64,000 nucleotides of DNA from Chryseobacterium sp. CH25 (GCF_004119455.1 NZ_NRQT01000004.1:372001-436000); one strand, 5' to 3'; shown: positions 17,285 to 27,188, counted from the stretch's first letter. Numbers and translations are program-made. Notes: generated by a model not told the origin, from the letters alone.

Positions 17285-17292
17285 TAATTTTG
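17285..17292 (+). promoter_or_regulatory. -7 box of the MFS exporter gene
   Basis: TAATTTTG matches TAnnTTTG exactly and lies 16 bases before the ATG at 17309. No clear TTG is seen at the -33 position, which would fit an activated promoter. Confidence 0.5.
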
Positions 17293-17308
17293 CAGGAAAT
17301 TTGAATAT

Positions 17309-18700
17309 ATGAGTACAAGGAAGAATTTAATATTAATTTTAGCATCGGTAGGAACTTTTGTAGAGGCTTTGGATATTGCCATTATTAATTTAACCATTCC
17401 TTCTATTCAGGAACAGTTTCATATCGGAGCAGGAACAGTTCAATGGCTGCAGACGCTTTATGTATTGTTTTTTGGTGGTTTCCTGATTATTGGTGGAAAG
17501 CTTTCCGACCAAATTGGGAGAAAGAAAATATTCTTATTGGGAGCCATTATTTTTATGCTGACTTCATTAGGTGCAGGTCTTTCCGAAAGTTTCAATATGT
17601 TAGCCATATTCCGTGCGTTACAGGGATTAGGGGCGGCATTTGTAATGCCAGCGGCTTTATCTATTGTAACCAATACCTTTAGGGAAGAACAGGAAAGAAA
17701 CCGTGCGATTGGAGTTTTCAGCTCCTTTGCAGCCATAGGTTCAGGAAGTGGACTTTCCGTAGGTGGAATTATCAGTACATACCTGAGCTGGCATTGGGTT
17801 TTCCTTATTAATGTTCCTATTCTTTTCATTACTCTGATTTTATCCTACTACTATTTACCCACGGATGAAAAGAATGAAAAAGCACAAAAAACAGATGTTA
17901 TTTCAGGGATATTAATGGTACTTGGGCTTTTAAGTCTTACGTACGGAACCCATGAATTGGTTCACATTAAAGAACAGCCATTTCTTGTAATAGGTTCATT
18001 AGTAGTTGCAATTTTACTTTTAGTAATGGTCTTTTTTAGGCTGAAAACCGTTGCAGAGCCTTTATTTGATTTGAAATTATTCAGACACGGGTCTTTGGTA
18101 GTTTCCAATGCGGCTTTCTTTACTTTGGGAGCATTTTTTATCGGGTTTTTATTCCTGATTTCATTAATGCTTCAGAAAGATATGGGGTATAGTGCTGCTT
18201 CTGCCGGGTTGATGCTTGTGCCATTCAGTGTGTTATCGGCTTTAACGGCTAAATTTATTTTACCTCACATTTCAAAAAGATTAAGCTCTTCTCAAATGGG
18301 TGTGCTGGGGTGGTCTTTTATGTTGGCAGGAGGTCTGTTGTTATTGATTTCAGTCTACACAGATCATCCGTTAGCAATGGTTCTGCTAGGTGCTGCTTGT
18401 ATCTCGGGAATAGGAATGACTTTCTGCTTTACAGCACTTTCTGTAATGGGAATTCAGGATGTTGAACCTTCTAATTACGGATTGGCATCAAGTTTGAGTT
18501 CTACAAGTTACTTCCTGGGAGCTGGGATTGGGCTGTCATTCATGACTTTAATGAGTCAGGTGTTTCCATCAGAATTTGCAGTCGGAAGCCTGAATCTGAT
18601 CGTTTTGATTAGCTATGCTCTTTTAGCCCTTGGAATGTTATTCTATTTTATATTGAAGAGCTTAAAAGTGAAACAGGCAAAAGTAGCTGTTTCATCATAA
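17309..18700 (+). CDS. MFS drug/metabolite exporter, DHA2 type
   Basis: A 463-residue inner-membrane protein with about 14 hydrophobic segments, as in the 14-helix DHA2 group of proton antiporters. Typical marks are SVGTFVEALDIAIINLTIP in helix 1, motif A GGKLSDQIGRKK (about 62-73), FRALQGLGAAFVMPAALSIV in helix 4 and motif C-like GSGSGLSVGGIIS in helix 5. It is divergent from the Lrp regulator, which suggests ligand-induced export. The substrate cannot be told from the sequence. Confidence 0.92.
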   Translation: MSTRKNLILILASVGTFVEALDIAIINLTIPSIQEQFHIGAGTVQWLQTLYVLFFGGFLIIGGKLSDQIGRKKIFLLGAIIFMLTSLGAGLSESFNMLAIFRALQGLGAAFVMPAALSIVTNTFREEQERNRAIGVFSSFAAIGSGSGLSVGGIISTYLSWHWVFLINVPILFITLILSYYYLPTDEKNEKAQKTDVISGILMVLGLLSLTYGTHELVHIKEQPFLVIGSLVVAILLLVMVFFRLKTVAEPLFDLKLFRHGSLVVSNAAFFTLGAFFIGFLFLISLMLQKDMGYSAASAGLMLVPFSVLSALTAKFILPHISKRLSSSQMGVLGWSFMLAGGLLLLISVYTDHPLAMVLLGAACISGIGMTFCFTALSVMGIQDVEPSNYGLASSLSSTSYFLGAGIGLSFMTLMSQVFPSEFAVGSLNLIVLISYALLALGMLFYFILKSLKVKQAKVAVSS

Positions 18701-18772
18701 GCGGCCTTAAAATTACACAAACTATATGAGCAGGGAATCGGTGTTTAGGCATTGGTTCCTTTTTTATGTTTT

Positions 18773-18801
18773 TTGGATTTCATTCTTCTTCCTTACTTTT
18801 G
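18773..18801 (+). promoter_or_regulatory. Promoter of the metallophosphoesterase gene (leaderless)
   Basis: TTG at 18773-18775, an 18-base spacer and TACTTTTG at 18794-18801. The box ends 4 bases before the ATG at 18806, so the mRNA should begin at the start codon. This also rules out the in-frame upstream start. Confidence 0.65.
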
Positions 18802-18805
18802 TATC

Positions 18806-19552
18806 ATGAGAATACAAATCATTAGTGATCTTCACCAGGAATTTGGAAGAACTGAATTATGTTTTGATCATGCAGATGTTATAGTTTTGGCAGGTGATAT
18901 TAATTTGGGAACTAAAGGAATTGAGTGGATTAAAGAGATCATTTCTGATAAACCGGTTGTTTATGTATTGGGGAATCATGAATATTATAAAGGTTCATAT
19001 CCAAAGACACTCAATAAAATAAAAGATGCAGCTGAGGGTTCCAATGTTTTTGTGCTCGAAAATTCCTTTGTAGATATTGAAGATATTCGTTTTCACGGAA
19101 CTACTTTATGGACTGATTTTTCAATCTTTGGAAATCCTGTACAATATGGAATGATCTGTCAGCCTAAAATGAATGATTACAAAAAGATTACCCGTGATCC
19201 CTCTTATTCAAAACTGAGGACAATAGATACTTTCAAAATTCATCAACTTTCAAAAGTCTGGCTAAAGGAGAGCCTTGAAGCTTCAAAAGAATTTAAAAAT
19301 ATAGTTGTTACCCATCATGCTCCCAGTATTCTATCTGTGCCGGAGCATTATAAAGAAGACCCATTAACTTCGGCTTATGCTTCCAACCTGGAGGATATGA
19401 TTCTTGAATATCAACCGTTATATTGGATTCATGGTCATATTCATACTCCTTGCAGATACAATATTGAGAAGACAGAAGTTATCTGTAATCCTCACGGGTA
19501 TATTGATGAGAAGTATAATGGTTATGAAAAGGAATTGATTGTTGAAGTGTAA
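18806..19552 (+). CDS. Calcineurin-like metallophosphoesterase
   Basis: A 248-residue cytoplasmic enzyme. The metal-site motifs are in order: D-x-H (ISDLHQEFG, about 5-13), GD (VLAGDIN), GNHE (VLGNHEYY), a H (VVTHHAPS) and GHxH (IHGHIHTPC). These bind two metal ions for phosphoester hydrolysis. The ATG at 18806 is used because the promoter box overlaps the longer reading. The substrate is unknown; proteins of this type include small phosphodiesterases and phosphatases. It is monocistronic. Confidence 0.9.
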   Translation: MRIQIISDLHQEFGRTELCFDHADVIVLAGDINLGTKGIEWIKEIISDKPVVYVLGNHEYYKGSYPKTLNKIKDAAEGSNVFVLENSFVDIEDIRFHGTTLWTDFSIFGNPVQYGMICQPKMNDYKKITRDPSYSKLRTIDTFKIHQLSKVWLKESLEASKEFKNIVVTHHAPSILSVPEHYKEDPLTSAYASNLEDMILEYQPLYWIHGHIHTPCRYNIEKTEVICNPHGYIDEKYNGYEKELIVEV

Positions 19553-19637
19553 TGGTTAACGGGAAGTTTCCTGGATTTTCTTATCCTTCATCCTTTTCCC
19601 CTTTTTTACTACCTTCGTGTCTCATAACCTATTTTCC

Positions 19638-20564
19638 ATGGCAAAAAAATCCCACAAAAAATCTTCCGAAGAACCTGATTTTGTTTCACAGTTGGCTTTT
19701 GAAGAAGTCTTACAACAGGTAGAGTTTGATCTTAGAATCAAGGAGTTTGTGGTGATGGATATAGATAAGGCCAATTATATCATAAAACCCAATATTCCTT
19801 ACCGTTCAGATTATTTCTGTATTTTCCTTGTGCAGACTGGAAGTGTGGGATTCAGGCTGGATGATAAAAGTTATGAGGTATTTAAAGGAGATGCCATTTT
19901 CTGTCCCATGTCAGAAACCTTTTGGGTGGAGAATATTGCGGAAGATTATAGAGCTACCTATATTTTCTTTTCTGTTGATTTTATTTCTCAGGCTGGTTTT
20001 AATTATAAATCCAATAATGTACTTAAAAGCCTTTCATCAGATCCCACTCATATTATCAGATCCGAACCTGAACTTTTCAGAAAATTGAATTTTCATCTTG
20101 ATGAATTGAAACAGTTGAATAATAAGGAAAAAGACAATTATTATTTTAATGAAATGATCTGGCATCACTTCTCACTGGTGATTTATGAGATAGATAATTA
20201 TTTCAGAAAAATAGAAAAACCTCATGTAGTTACCCATCGGGAAGACGAGCTTACCACCAGTTTCTTTATATTGGTTCAGGAGCATTTCAAAGAAGAACAT
20301 AATGTTCAGTTTTATGCAGACAAGCTGTTTATCAGTCGGAAATACCTTACCAAAGTTATTAATAAAACGATGCTTAAATCACCACGGGATATTATCCATC
20401 ATGTATTGGCGGTAGAAGCAAGGTTATTGCTTAAAAATCCCAATCTTAATGTAAGCGAGGTGGCAGCGCAGCTTAAATTTTCTGATCAGGCATCATTCAG
20501 TAAATTTTTCAAAAAACATACCGGAAGAGCTCCTCTGGAATACAGAAAAGATGATTTATATTGA
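19638..20564 (+). CDS. AraC family transcriptional regulator (upstream of the RND operon)
   Basis: A 308-residue regulator from the ATG at 19638 (MAKKSHKKSSEEPDF). The N-terminal cupin-like ligand domain covers about 40-150 (YRSDYFCIFLVQTGSVGFRL). The C-terminal 100 residues form the two-HTH DNA-binding domain (VQFYADKLFISRKYLTKVIN, then LNVSEVAAQLKFSDQASFSK, ending FKKHTGRAPLEYRK). It lies 216 bases upstream of and in line with the RND efflux genes, and a pair of direct repeats sits between them, so it is likely their activator. Confidence 0.92.
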   Translation: MAKKSHKKSSEEPDFVSQLAFEEVLQQVEFDLRIKEFVVMDIDKANYIIKPNIPYRSDYFCIFLVQTGSVGFRLDDKSYEVFKGDAIFCPMSETFWVENIAEDYRATYIFFSVDFISQAGFNYKSNNVLKSLSSDPTHIIRSEPELFRKLNFHLDELKQLNNKEKDNYYFNEMIWHHFSLVIYEIDNYFRKIEKPHVVTHREDELTTSFFILVQEHFKEEHNVQFYADKLFISRKYLTKVINKTMLKSPRDIIHHVLAVEARLLLKNPNLNVSEVAAQLKFSDQASFSKFFKKHTGRAPLEYRKDDLY

Positions 20565-20582
20565 TAATGAAGGAGTTGTGGT

Positions 20583-20704
20583 TTAGGTGTCTTTTTGATA
20601 AAATTAATTCATAATTTTGATTTAAAATTTAGAAATATATCATTTAAATTATCTATGAATGATATTTCTCATGTTTTTTAAAATTAGGAGTCTTTTTGAC
20701 AAAA
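20583..20704 (+). promoter_or_regulatory. Paired direct repeats, candidate AraC operator of the RND operon
   Basis: Two 21-base direct repeats begin at 20583 and 20684 and match at 19 of 21 positions (cores TTAGGTGTCTTTTTGA and TTAGGAGTCTTTTTGA). They lie between the AraC stop and the adaptor ATG at 20781. AraC-type proteins bind direct repeats, and a 101-base spacing could allow looping. The role is inference. Confidence 0.5.
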
Positions 20705-20780
20705 CAAGGGGTTTTTTGAATAATCCGATTGATTTTTTTTCGTTCGAATTTTGTACGGAAAATTTAAAAGGACTATTGTT

Positions 20781-21926
20781 ATGCAAAGATTTTTTATTCA
20801 AAAATCAACCTTGCTTTTCCTTTCACTCATCGTTTTGGCAGGGTGTAAGAAAAGTAATCAAAATCAGGCTTATCAACAGCAGGCACCGGAACTTCCTGTA
20901 GAAATAGTAAAACAGGGAGACGCTTCTGTTTCCAGAGAATATGCAGCATCTATTGAGGGAATTTCCAATGTAGAAATCAGACCTCAGGTAACCGGATATC
21001 TAAGCAAAATTTTTGTGGATGAAGGAGATTATGTAAGAGCCGGGCAACCTCTGTTTAAAATTGAAGACAGGATATTTGCTGAGCAGCTGAAAAGTGCACA
21101 GGCAGCACTCATTACAGCACAGGCGAATCTTTCCACTTCAAAAATTGATCTGGATAGAAAAAAAGAGCTTTTCAGAAATAAAATGGTTTCCGAAATTCAG
21201 GTGAAAGAAGCGGAGGCAGCTTATAATGCAGCAAGAGGTGCAGTAAGCCAATCAACTTCTTCCATTGAATCTGCAAAAATTAATCTTAATTTCTCTACCA
21301 TTAAAGCTCCGGTAAGTGGATTTATCGGGAGATTCAACTATCGTTTGGGAAGTTTGATGACTCCGAGCAATCAGGAACCCATCACTCTGTTGTCAGATAT
21401 TCATCAGGTGTATACCTATTTCAGCCTAAGTGAAAATGACTTTAATAACTTCCAGAAACAATATGTAGGAAGCAGTATTGATGAGGTGATTAAAAATACC
21501 CCGTCAGTATCTCTTTTACTTTCAGGAGGAGAAAAGTATGCTGAAACAGGAAGAATTGATGCAGTTGAAGGGCAGTTTAACAAAACAACCGGCTCTATCA
21601 CTTTAAGAGCAAAATTCAACAATCCGAATAATACTTTGAGAAGCGGAAATACCGGGAAGATTTTATTAGATCAGTTCTATAGTAATGTTGTTTTACTTCC
21701 TATTGCCTCTACCAGAACCATTCAGGATAAAGTTTTTGTGTTTACCATCAAGAATGGAAAAGCAGAAATGCTTCCTGTAGAAGTGAATGGAAAAGCGGGT
21801 GATAATTTCATTGTATCCAAAGGACTGAAAGCTGGTGATCAGTATATCGTTTCCGGTTTCGACAGATTACAGCCGGGAACTCCTGTAGTGGCACAAAAGA
21901 AAAATGCGCAACAGAAAAAATCGTAA
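20781..21926 (+). CDS. RND efflux periplasmic adaptor (membrane fusion) lipoprotein
   Basis: A 381-residue protein. The start at 20781 gives a lipoprotein signal with lipobox LAGC (MQRFFIQKSTLLFLSLIVLAGC); a TTG-initiated extension would break it. The typical adaptor order follows: beta-barrel/lipoyl start (VEIRPQVTGYLSKIFVDEGD, then YVRAGQPLFKIED), an alpha-hairpin (about 90-160), the second lipoyl half (INLNFSTIKAPVSGFIGRF) and the membrane-proximal end (VEVNGKAGDNFIVSKGLKAG). It bridges the pump and the outer-membrane channel. The pump gene starts 9 bases later. Confidence 0.95.
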   Translation: MQRFFIQKSTLLFLSLIVLAGCKKSNQNQAYQQQAPELPVEIVKQGDASVSREYAASIEGISNVEIRPQVTGYLSKIFVDEGDYVRAGQPLFKIEDRIFAEQLKSAQAALITAQANLSTSKIDLDRKKELFRNKMVSEIQVKEAEAAYNAARGAVSQSTSSIESAKINLNFSTIKAPVSGFIGRFNYRLGSLMTPSNQEPITLLSDIHQVYTYFSLSENDFNNFQKQYVGSSIDEVIKNTPSVSLLLSGGEKYAETGRIDAVEGQFNKTTGSITLRAKFNNPNNTLRSGNTGKILLDQFYSNVVLLPIASTRTIQDKVFVFTIKNGKAEMLPVEVNGKAGDNFIVSKGLKAGDQYIVSGFDRLQPGTPVVAQKKNAQQKKS

Positions 21927-21935
21927 GAAGAAATC

Positions 21936-24900
21936 ATGTTAAAGAAAATTATAAAAAGACCCGTACTGGCAACGGTTATTTCCGTATTGCTGGTGATTCT
22001 CGGGATCGTCGGTATGGTCAGCCTGCCGATTACAAAATTCCCGGATATTGCGCCGCCTACTGTTATGGTAACCGCTGCTTATCCAGGAGCCAATGCTGAA
22101 ACGATTGCAAGATCTGTGGCTCCGCCATTGGAAAATGCCATCAATGGAGTGGAAAATATGGACTACATTACTTCTACAGCAAGTAATGATGGTACGTTGA
22201 GTATCACTGTAATCTTTAAATTGGGTACTGATCCTGATCAGGCAGCCATTAACGTTCAGAACAGGGTAGCACAGGTAACCAACCAGCTTCCTGCCGAGGT
22301 AATCCAGGCCGGAATTACCACTGTAAAAAGACAGAACAGTATGATTGCAATGGTTTCATTGACGAGTAAAGACGGCTCAATGAGCGATCTTTTCCTTGAA
22401 AACTATGCGAAAATCAATATTGTTCCGGAATTAAAAAGGGTGAAGGGAGTAGGTGATGCCATGGTATATGGTAACAAAGATTACTCTATGCGTGTTTGGC
22501 TTGATCCGAATAAACTGGCTTCCTATAATCTTACTCCATCTGAAGTTTCTCGTGCGATTCAGACTCAAAACCTTGAAGCAGCACCAGGAAGACTGGGAGA
22601 AAGAAGTAAAGAGGTGATGGAATATGTCCTTCGATACAAAGGAAAGTTTACAGAGCCTGAACAGTATGAAAATATTACCATTAAAGCTTTAAGCGATGGT
22701 TCTGTTTTAAAATTAAAAGATGTTGCCAAGGTTGAATTTGGGGCATATAGCTATAACGTTTCTTCTAATTTTAATAAGAAGGCTTCTGTAACGATGGCGA
22801 TCTTCCAGATGGCGGGTTCAAATGGTAATGAAGTTCAGATTGCGCTTCAGGAAAGAATGAAAGAACTGGAGAAGTCATTCCCGGCAGGAATGGATTACGA
22901 AATTCCATATGCTACTAAAGAAGCATTGGATCAGTCTATTGATCAGGTAATTCATACTTTAATTGAAGCATTTATCCTTGTATTCATTGTGGTGTATATT
23001 TTCCTGCAGGATTTCAGATCTACATTAATTCCGGCGATTGCGGTTCCGGTATCTATTGTGGGAACATTCTTCTTCATGAAGGTATTTGGATTCTCCATTA
23101 ACATTCTTACCCTATTTGCTCTGGTGCTCGCCATTGGGATTGTGGTGGATGATGCGATTGTGGTAGTAGAAGCTGTTCACGCTAAAATGGAGCATAAAAA
23201 ACTGAATCCAAGAGCGGCAACCATGTCAGCAATGAGCGAGATTACAGGAGCAATTGTTTCCATTACTTTAATTATGTCTGCGGTATTCGTTCCAGTGGCA
23301 TTTATGAGTGGTTCCACAGGATTATTCTATCAACAGTTCGCTTTAACATTGGCTATTGCGATTGTAATTTCTGCAATCAATGCATTAACGTTGAGTCCTG
23401 CTTTATGTGCATTATTCCTTAAGCAACATCACGGAGGTGCTCATGAAAAGATGAACTTTAAAGACCGTTTCTTTGCTGGTTTTAACGCCAGTTTTAATAA
23501 GCTGACATTCCGTTATGGAAAAGCTGTACTGTTTCTTTTGAAGAAAAAATGGATTGCTTTGGCGATCATTGTAGCATTCGGAGGATTGTTCGCCTGGATG
23601 TCTATGACGACTCCAAAAGGATTTATTCCTGATGAAGATCAGAGTTTTATCATCGTAACGGCTAATCTGGCTCCTGGAGCTTCTAAAGACAGAACTACCA
23701 AAGTTGTTTCTGATACAGAAGATCTTTTAATGAAGAATCCGGCAGTAGATAAAGTGATTTCAGTAGATGGATTGAACCTTTTCAGTGGATCTATGTCTTC
23801 TTCTGCGGCTTCTATTTTCGTTAAATTAAAAAATGGTGGCAAAAGAGGACCTGTGAATGATATCAATGCAATTATCGGACAAGTACAGGGAGCGCTTTCA
23901 CAGGACAAGAGAGCTAATTTCCTTGTGTTGAATACGCCAACAGTAGATGGTTTTGGAAATACCAGTGGAATGGAGCTTGTGCTTCAGGACCGTACCAATG
24001 GAGAACTTCAGAACCTTGGAAATATTTCTTACGGAATGATGGGAGCTTTGATGCAGAGACCGGAAGTTGCTGTAGCATTTACTACGTTTGATGTTACTTA
24101 TCCGCAGTTTGAAGTATTGGTAGATGAGGTGAAATCTGCTCAGCTTGGAGTAAATGTTTCTGATGTTTTGAGTGTGATGCAGGGCTATTACGGAAGTATT
24201 CAGGCTTCGGATTTCAACAGATTCGGGAAATACTACAGAGTTTTGGTACAGTCTACTCCCGAAACAAGACAGGATAAAGAATCCCTTAATGGGCTTTTTG
24301 TTAAGAATAATCTGGGGCAAATGGTTCCGATTACTACTTTGGTAAGTTTGAAACAGACTACCGGAGCTGAGGTAGTAGACCGTTTCAATCTTTTCAACTC
24401 ATCCAATTTAACAGTGATGGCTGCTCCTGGTTACAGTACAGGTCAGGCAATGGCTGCTGTAGAAGAAGTAAGTAAGCAGGTGCTTCCTCCGGGATACACT
24501 TATGATTATAAAGGAATGAGCCGTGAAGAAGCAGGTTCCAGTTCACAATCAGTGATGATTTTCGGATTGTGTATTGTGTTTGTGTTCTTCCTGTTATCGG
24601 CACAATATGAAAGTTATATTCTTCCATGGGCGGTATTGATCGCTATTCCGGTAGGATTGTCAGGAGTTTTTGTGGGAATTACGTTTGCGGAATTATCCAA
24701 CAATATCTATGTTCAGATTGCTTTAGTAATGTTGATCGGACTTTTAGCGAAAAACGGTATTCTGATTGTGGAATTTGCCATTCAAAGACGTAGAGCAGGG
24801 AAAAGTCTTATTGCTTCAGCAGTAGAAGGAGCAAAAGCCCGTTTACGTCCAATTTTAATGACCTCTCTGGCATTTATTACGGGATTACTTCCATTGATTT

Positions 24901-25076
24901 TTGTGGTAGGGCCATCTGCAATGGGTAACCATTCTATTGGATATGCGGCAATTTCAGGGATGCTTTTCGGAACAATCTTAGGGGTTTTTGTAGTGCCTGT
25001 ACTTTTTGTAATGTTCCAGGCTCTGCATGAGAAAATTAACGGGAAAGTAGTGACAGATGCGGATTGGGAATATTAA
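21936..25076 (+). CDS. RND multidrug efflux pump, HAE-1 (AcrB-like) family
   Basis: A 1046-residue inner-membrane proton antiporter, full length for the family. Helix 1 is IIKRPVLATVISVLLVILGIV. The proton-relay acidic pair is in GIVVDDAIVVVEAVHAKM (about 400-418). The matching Lys lies in IGLLAKNGILIVEFA and the Arg in GAKARLRPILMTS. The porter domain holds SMIAMVSLTSKDGS and ANLAPGASKDRTTKV. It takes substrates from periplasm or membrane and works with the adaptor and channel of the same operon. It overlaps the start region of the channel gene slightly. Confidence 0.97.
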   Translation: MLKKIIKRPVLATVISVLLVILGIVGMVSLPITKFPDIAPPTVMVTAAYPGANAETIARSVAPPLENAINGVENMDYITSTASNDGTLSITVIFKLGTDPDQAAINVQNRVAQVTNQLPAEVIQAGITTVKRQNSMIAMVSLTSKDGSMSDLFLENYAKINIVPELKRVKGVGDAMVYGNKDYSMRVWLDPNKLASYNLTPSEVSRAIQTQNLEAAPGRLGERSKEVMEYVLRYKGKFTEPEQYENITIKALSDGSVLKLKDVAKVEFGAYSYNVSSNFNKKASVTMAIFQMAGSNGNEVQIALQERMKELEKSFPAGMDYEIPYATKEALDQSIDQVIHTLIEAFILVFIVVYIFLQDFRSTLIPAIAVPVSIVGTFFFMKVFGFSINILTLFALVLAIGIVVDDAIVVVEAVHAKMEHKKLNPRAATMSAMSEITGAIVSITLIMSAVFVPVAFMSGSTGLFYQQFALTLAIAIVISAINALTLSPALCALFLKQHHGGAHEKMNFKDRFFAGFNASFNKLTFRYGKAVLFLLKKKWIALAIIVAFGGLFAWMSMTTPKGFIPDEDQSFIIVTANLAPGASKDRTTKVVSDTEDLLMKNPAVDKVISVDGLNLFSGSMSSSAASIFVKLKNGGKRGPVNDINAIIGQVQGALSQDKRANFLVLNTPTVDGFGNTSGMELVLQDRTNGELQNLGNISYGMMGALMQRPEVAVAFTTFDVTYPQFEVLVDEVKSAQLGVNVSDVLSVMQGYYGSIQASDFNRFGKYYRVLVQSTPETRQDKESLNGLFVKNNLGQMVPITTLVSLKQTTGAEVVDRFNLFNSSNLTVMAAPGYSTGQAMAAVEEVSKQVLPPGYTYDYKGMSREEAGSSSQSVMIFGLCIVFVFFLLSAQYESYILPWAVLIAIPVGLSGVFVGITFAELSNNIYVQIALVMLIGLLAKNGILIVEFAIQRRRAGKSLIASAVEGAKARLRPILMTSLAFITGLLPLIFVVGPSAMGNHSIGYAAISGMLFGTILGVFVVPVLFVMFQALHEKINGKVVTDADWEY

Positions 25077-25093
25077 TTCAAATGATTTTAACA

Positions 25094-26506
25094 ATGAAAA
25101 TTAAAAATATAGCATATATCGCATTTATTTCCGGAACAGCGGTTTCGTGTGGTGTTCAGAAATATGAGCAGCCGGAAGTGAAGATGCCTGAAACTTTCAG
25201 AAGTGACAGTGTTGTGGTAGAGCAGAATGAAAATATCGCGAAGATCAGCTATAAAGACTTTTTCAAAGATCCGGTTTTAGTAGGATTGATTGATAAAGCA
25301 ATGGTTCAGAATAATGATCTTCAAGTGGCTTTAAAACAGATAGAATTTGCTTCACTGGCTTACACTCAAAGCAAGTGGGGGAACGTTCCTACGATCAGCG
25401 CGACAGCTAATGCCAATATCAACCGTCCTTCAGACAATAGTATGAACGGAATGATGGCAGGTCAGTTTATGGGAAAGAGATATATGGAAGATTATACAGC
25501 AGCACTAAATTTTTCGTGGGAAGCTGACATCTGGGGGAAGATAAAAGGAAGAAAGGAGCAGGCATTGGCAGACTATCTTAAAACCCAGGAAGCAGCAAAG
25601 GCGGTAAAGACACAAGTGGTAGCTGCTGTGGTTCAGGGGTATTATAATCTTTTGATGCTGGATACGCAGTTGGAAATTACAAAGTCCAATTTAACGTATG
25701 CTGATAATACCCTTAAATTTTTAGTAAAACAACAGGAGCTGGGATTAACAACAGCTTTGGCGGTGCAACAACAGGAAATTGTAAAAGATCAGATCCTGAA
25801 AACCATTCCGGCTATTGAAAGCTCTGTGGCTACACAGGAAAATGCTCTAAGCCTGTTAACCGGTTCTATGCCTGAAAAAATTGAAAGAAAGACAAGCTTG
25901 AATACTGTTCAGTCTCCGGATCATATTGCGGCAGGAGTTCCATCAGAATTATTAAGCTACAGACCGGATGTGAAAACGGCTGAACTGGAGGTAAGGAAAA
26001 GTGCAGCAGCCATTCATATTGCTAAAATGAGCATGTATCCTTCATTGAATATTACGGCTCAGGGTGGGGTGAATGCTTTTCAGATCAGTAAGTGGTTCAG
26101 TGTTCCGGGATCTCTTTTCGGAATGGCTGCCGGAGCGATTGCTCAGCCTATTTTGAATGGGAAACAGTTGAAAACCCAGTATGAACAGTCTAAAGTATTG
26201 GCAGATCAGGCTGAAATAGGCTTTAAACAATCTGTTTTAAAAGCAGTAGGAGAGGTTTCTGATGCATTGGTACAGATTCAAAAGCTGGAAGAACAGCAGA
26301 AAATTGCTGAAAGATTAGTAGTGAAATCCGGTGAAGCTGTGAAAAAGGCGGATCTGTTATTCAAATATAATTCTGCAACGTATGTGGAAGTGATCATGGC
26401 ACAAACCAATAAGCTTAATGCTGAATTGGAACTGGCTTCTCTGAAAGCTCAACGATTGAACGCAATCACTGCGCTGTACCGTTCTGTAGGTGGCGGATGG
26501 CAATAA
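25094..26506 (+). CDS. Outer-membrane efflux channel lipoprotein (OprM/NodT family)
   Basis: A 470-residue TolC-like channel subunit. The ATG at 25094 gives a lipoprotein signal (MKIKNIAYIAFISGTAVSC, lipobox AVSC). The two OEP repeats are visible with their long helices (DLQVALKQIEFASLAYTQSK, LAVQQQEIVKDQILKTIPAI and SYRPDVKTAELEVRKSAAAI). NFSWEADIWGKIKGRKEQAL is the family's typical barrel segment. It completes the three-part efflux system with the two preceding genes, followed by a terminator at 26516-26549. Confidence 0.95.
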   Translation: MKIKNIAYIAFISGTAVSCGVQKYEQPEVKMPETFRSDSVVVEQNENIAKISYKDFFKDPVLVGLIDKAMVQNNDLQVALKQIEFASLAYTQSKWGNVPTISATANANINRPSDNSMNGMMAGQFMGKRYMEDYTAALNFSWEADIWGKIKGRKEQALADYLKTQEAAKAVKTQVVAAVVQGYYNLLMLDTQLEITKSNLTYADNTLKFLVKQQELGLTTALAVQQQEIVKDQILKTIPAIESSVATQENALSLLTGSMPEKIERKTSLNTVQSPDHIAAGVPSELLSYRPDVKTAELEVRKSAAAIHIAKMSMYPSLNITAQGGVNAFQISKWFSVPGSLFGMAAGAIAQPILNGKQLKTQYEQSKVLADQAEIGFKQSVLKAVGEVSDALVQIQKLEEQQKIAERLVVKSGEAVKKADLLFKYNSATYVEVIMAQTNKLNAELELASLKAQRLNAITALYRSVGGGWQ

Positions 26507-26515
26507 AGTAAAATT

Positions 26516-26549
26516 AAACCTGCTTCGTCTATAGATGCAGCAGGTTTTT
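26516..26549 (+). terminator. Terminator of the RND efflux operon
   Basis: AAACCTGCT and AGCAGGTTT form a 9-bp stem around a 14-base loop, continuing into a T run. It begins 10 bases after the channel gene's stop. Confidence 0.82.
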
Positions 26550-26563
26550 AATCCAAAATCATT

Positions 26564-27118
26564 ATGAAGAATACAGGTATACAGGAGGGAATCATTTTAA
26601 TTCCGGATTTCAGCGGATTTACCGAATTTGTGTTCAATACCAAACTTTATACAGGAGAATATATTGTAAGACAACTACTATCTACGCTGATTGATGTGAA
26701 CGATCAGTATTTTGAAATTTCTGAAATTGAGGGCGATGCGATTTTATTTTATCGTTATGATGAAAATCCGTCTTATCAGAACATTTCAGGAATGCTTTGG
26801 AAAATGCGTAACGCATTCAACAGAAAAATAAAAGAATTGAGTAAAAGCTTAAGTACCACTATAGATTTGTCTCTGAAGTTTATTGTTCATTATGGCGCTT
26901 TTTCGCAATATAATATCGGAAGTTTCAGAAAGCTGTATGGGAAAACGATTGTTGAGGCGCATCAGCTTTTGAAAAATGGATTAGCACAACAGCCTTCGTA
27001 TGCTTTATTCAGTAATTCTTTTTTAGAAAATACTCATAATCAGGAAACTGATTTCAATAGAGATCAACATCACTTACCAGAAGTGGGTATGATCCATTAT
27101 TTTGAGAATGTACACTAG
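26564..27118 (+). CDS. DUF2652 family protein (cyclase-like fold)
   Basis: A 184-residue cytoplasmic protein. The start (GIILIPDFSGFTEFVFNT, then the EIEGDAILFYRY segment near residue 58) matches DUF2652, whose fold resembles the class III nucleotide-cyclase catalytic domain, with the IPDxSGFT and EGDA positions in place of the metal-binding Asp residues. The later segment GKTIVEAHQLLKNGL is also typical. Whether it makes any cyclic nucleotide is not known. It has its own transcript after the efflux-operon terminator and is followed by a terminator at 27164. Confidence 0.82.
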   Translation: MKNTGIQEGIILIPDFSGFTEFVFNTKLYTGEYIVRQLLSTLIDVNDQYFEISEIEGDAILFYRYDENPSYQNISGMLWKMRNAFNRKIKELSKSLSTTIDLSLKFIVHYGAFSQYNIGSFRKLYGKTIVEAHQLLKNGLAQQPSYALFSNSFLENTHNQETDFNRDQHHLPEVGMIHYFENVH

Positions 27119-27163
27119 CATATTCTTTATTTTTTAATCCTTGTAAATTTGCTATTGCTAGCA

Positions 27164-27188
27164 GCCCGGGTGAGATCCGGGCTTTTTT
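27164..27188 (+). terminator. Terminator after the DUF2652 gene
   Basis: GCCCGG and CCGGGC form a 6-bp GC stem around a 7-base loop, followed by six T. Confidence 0.85.
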
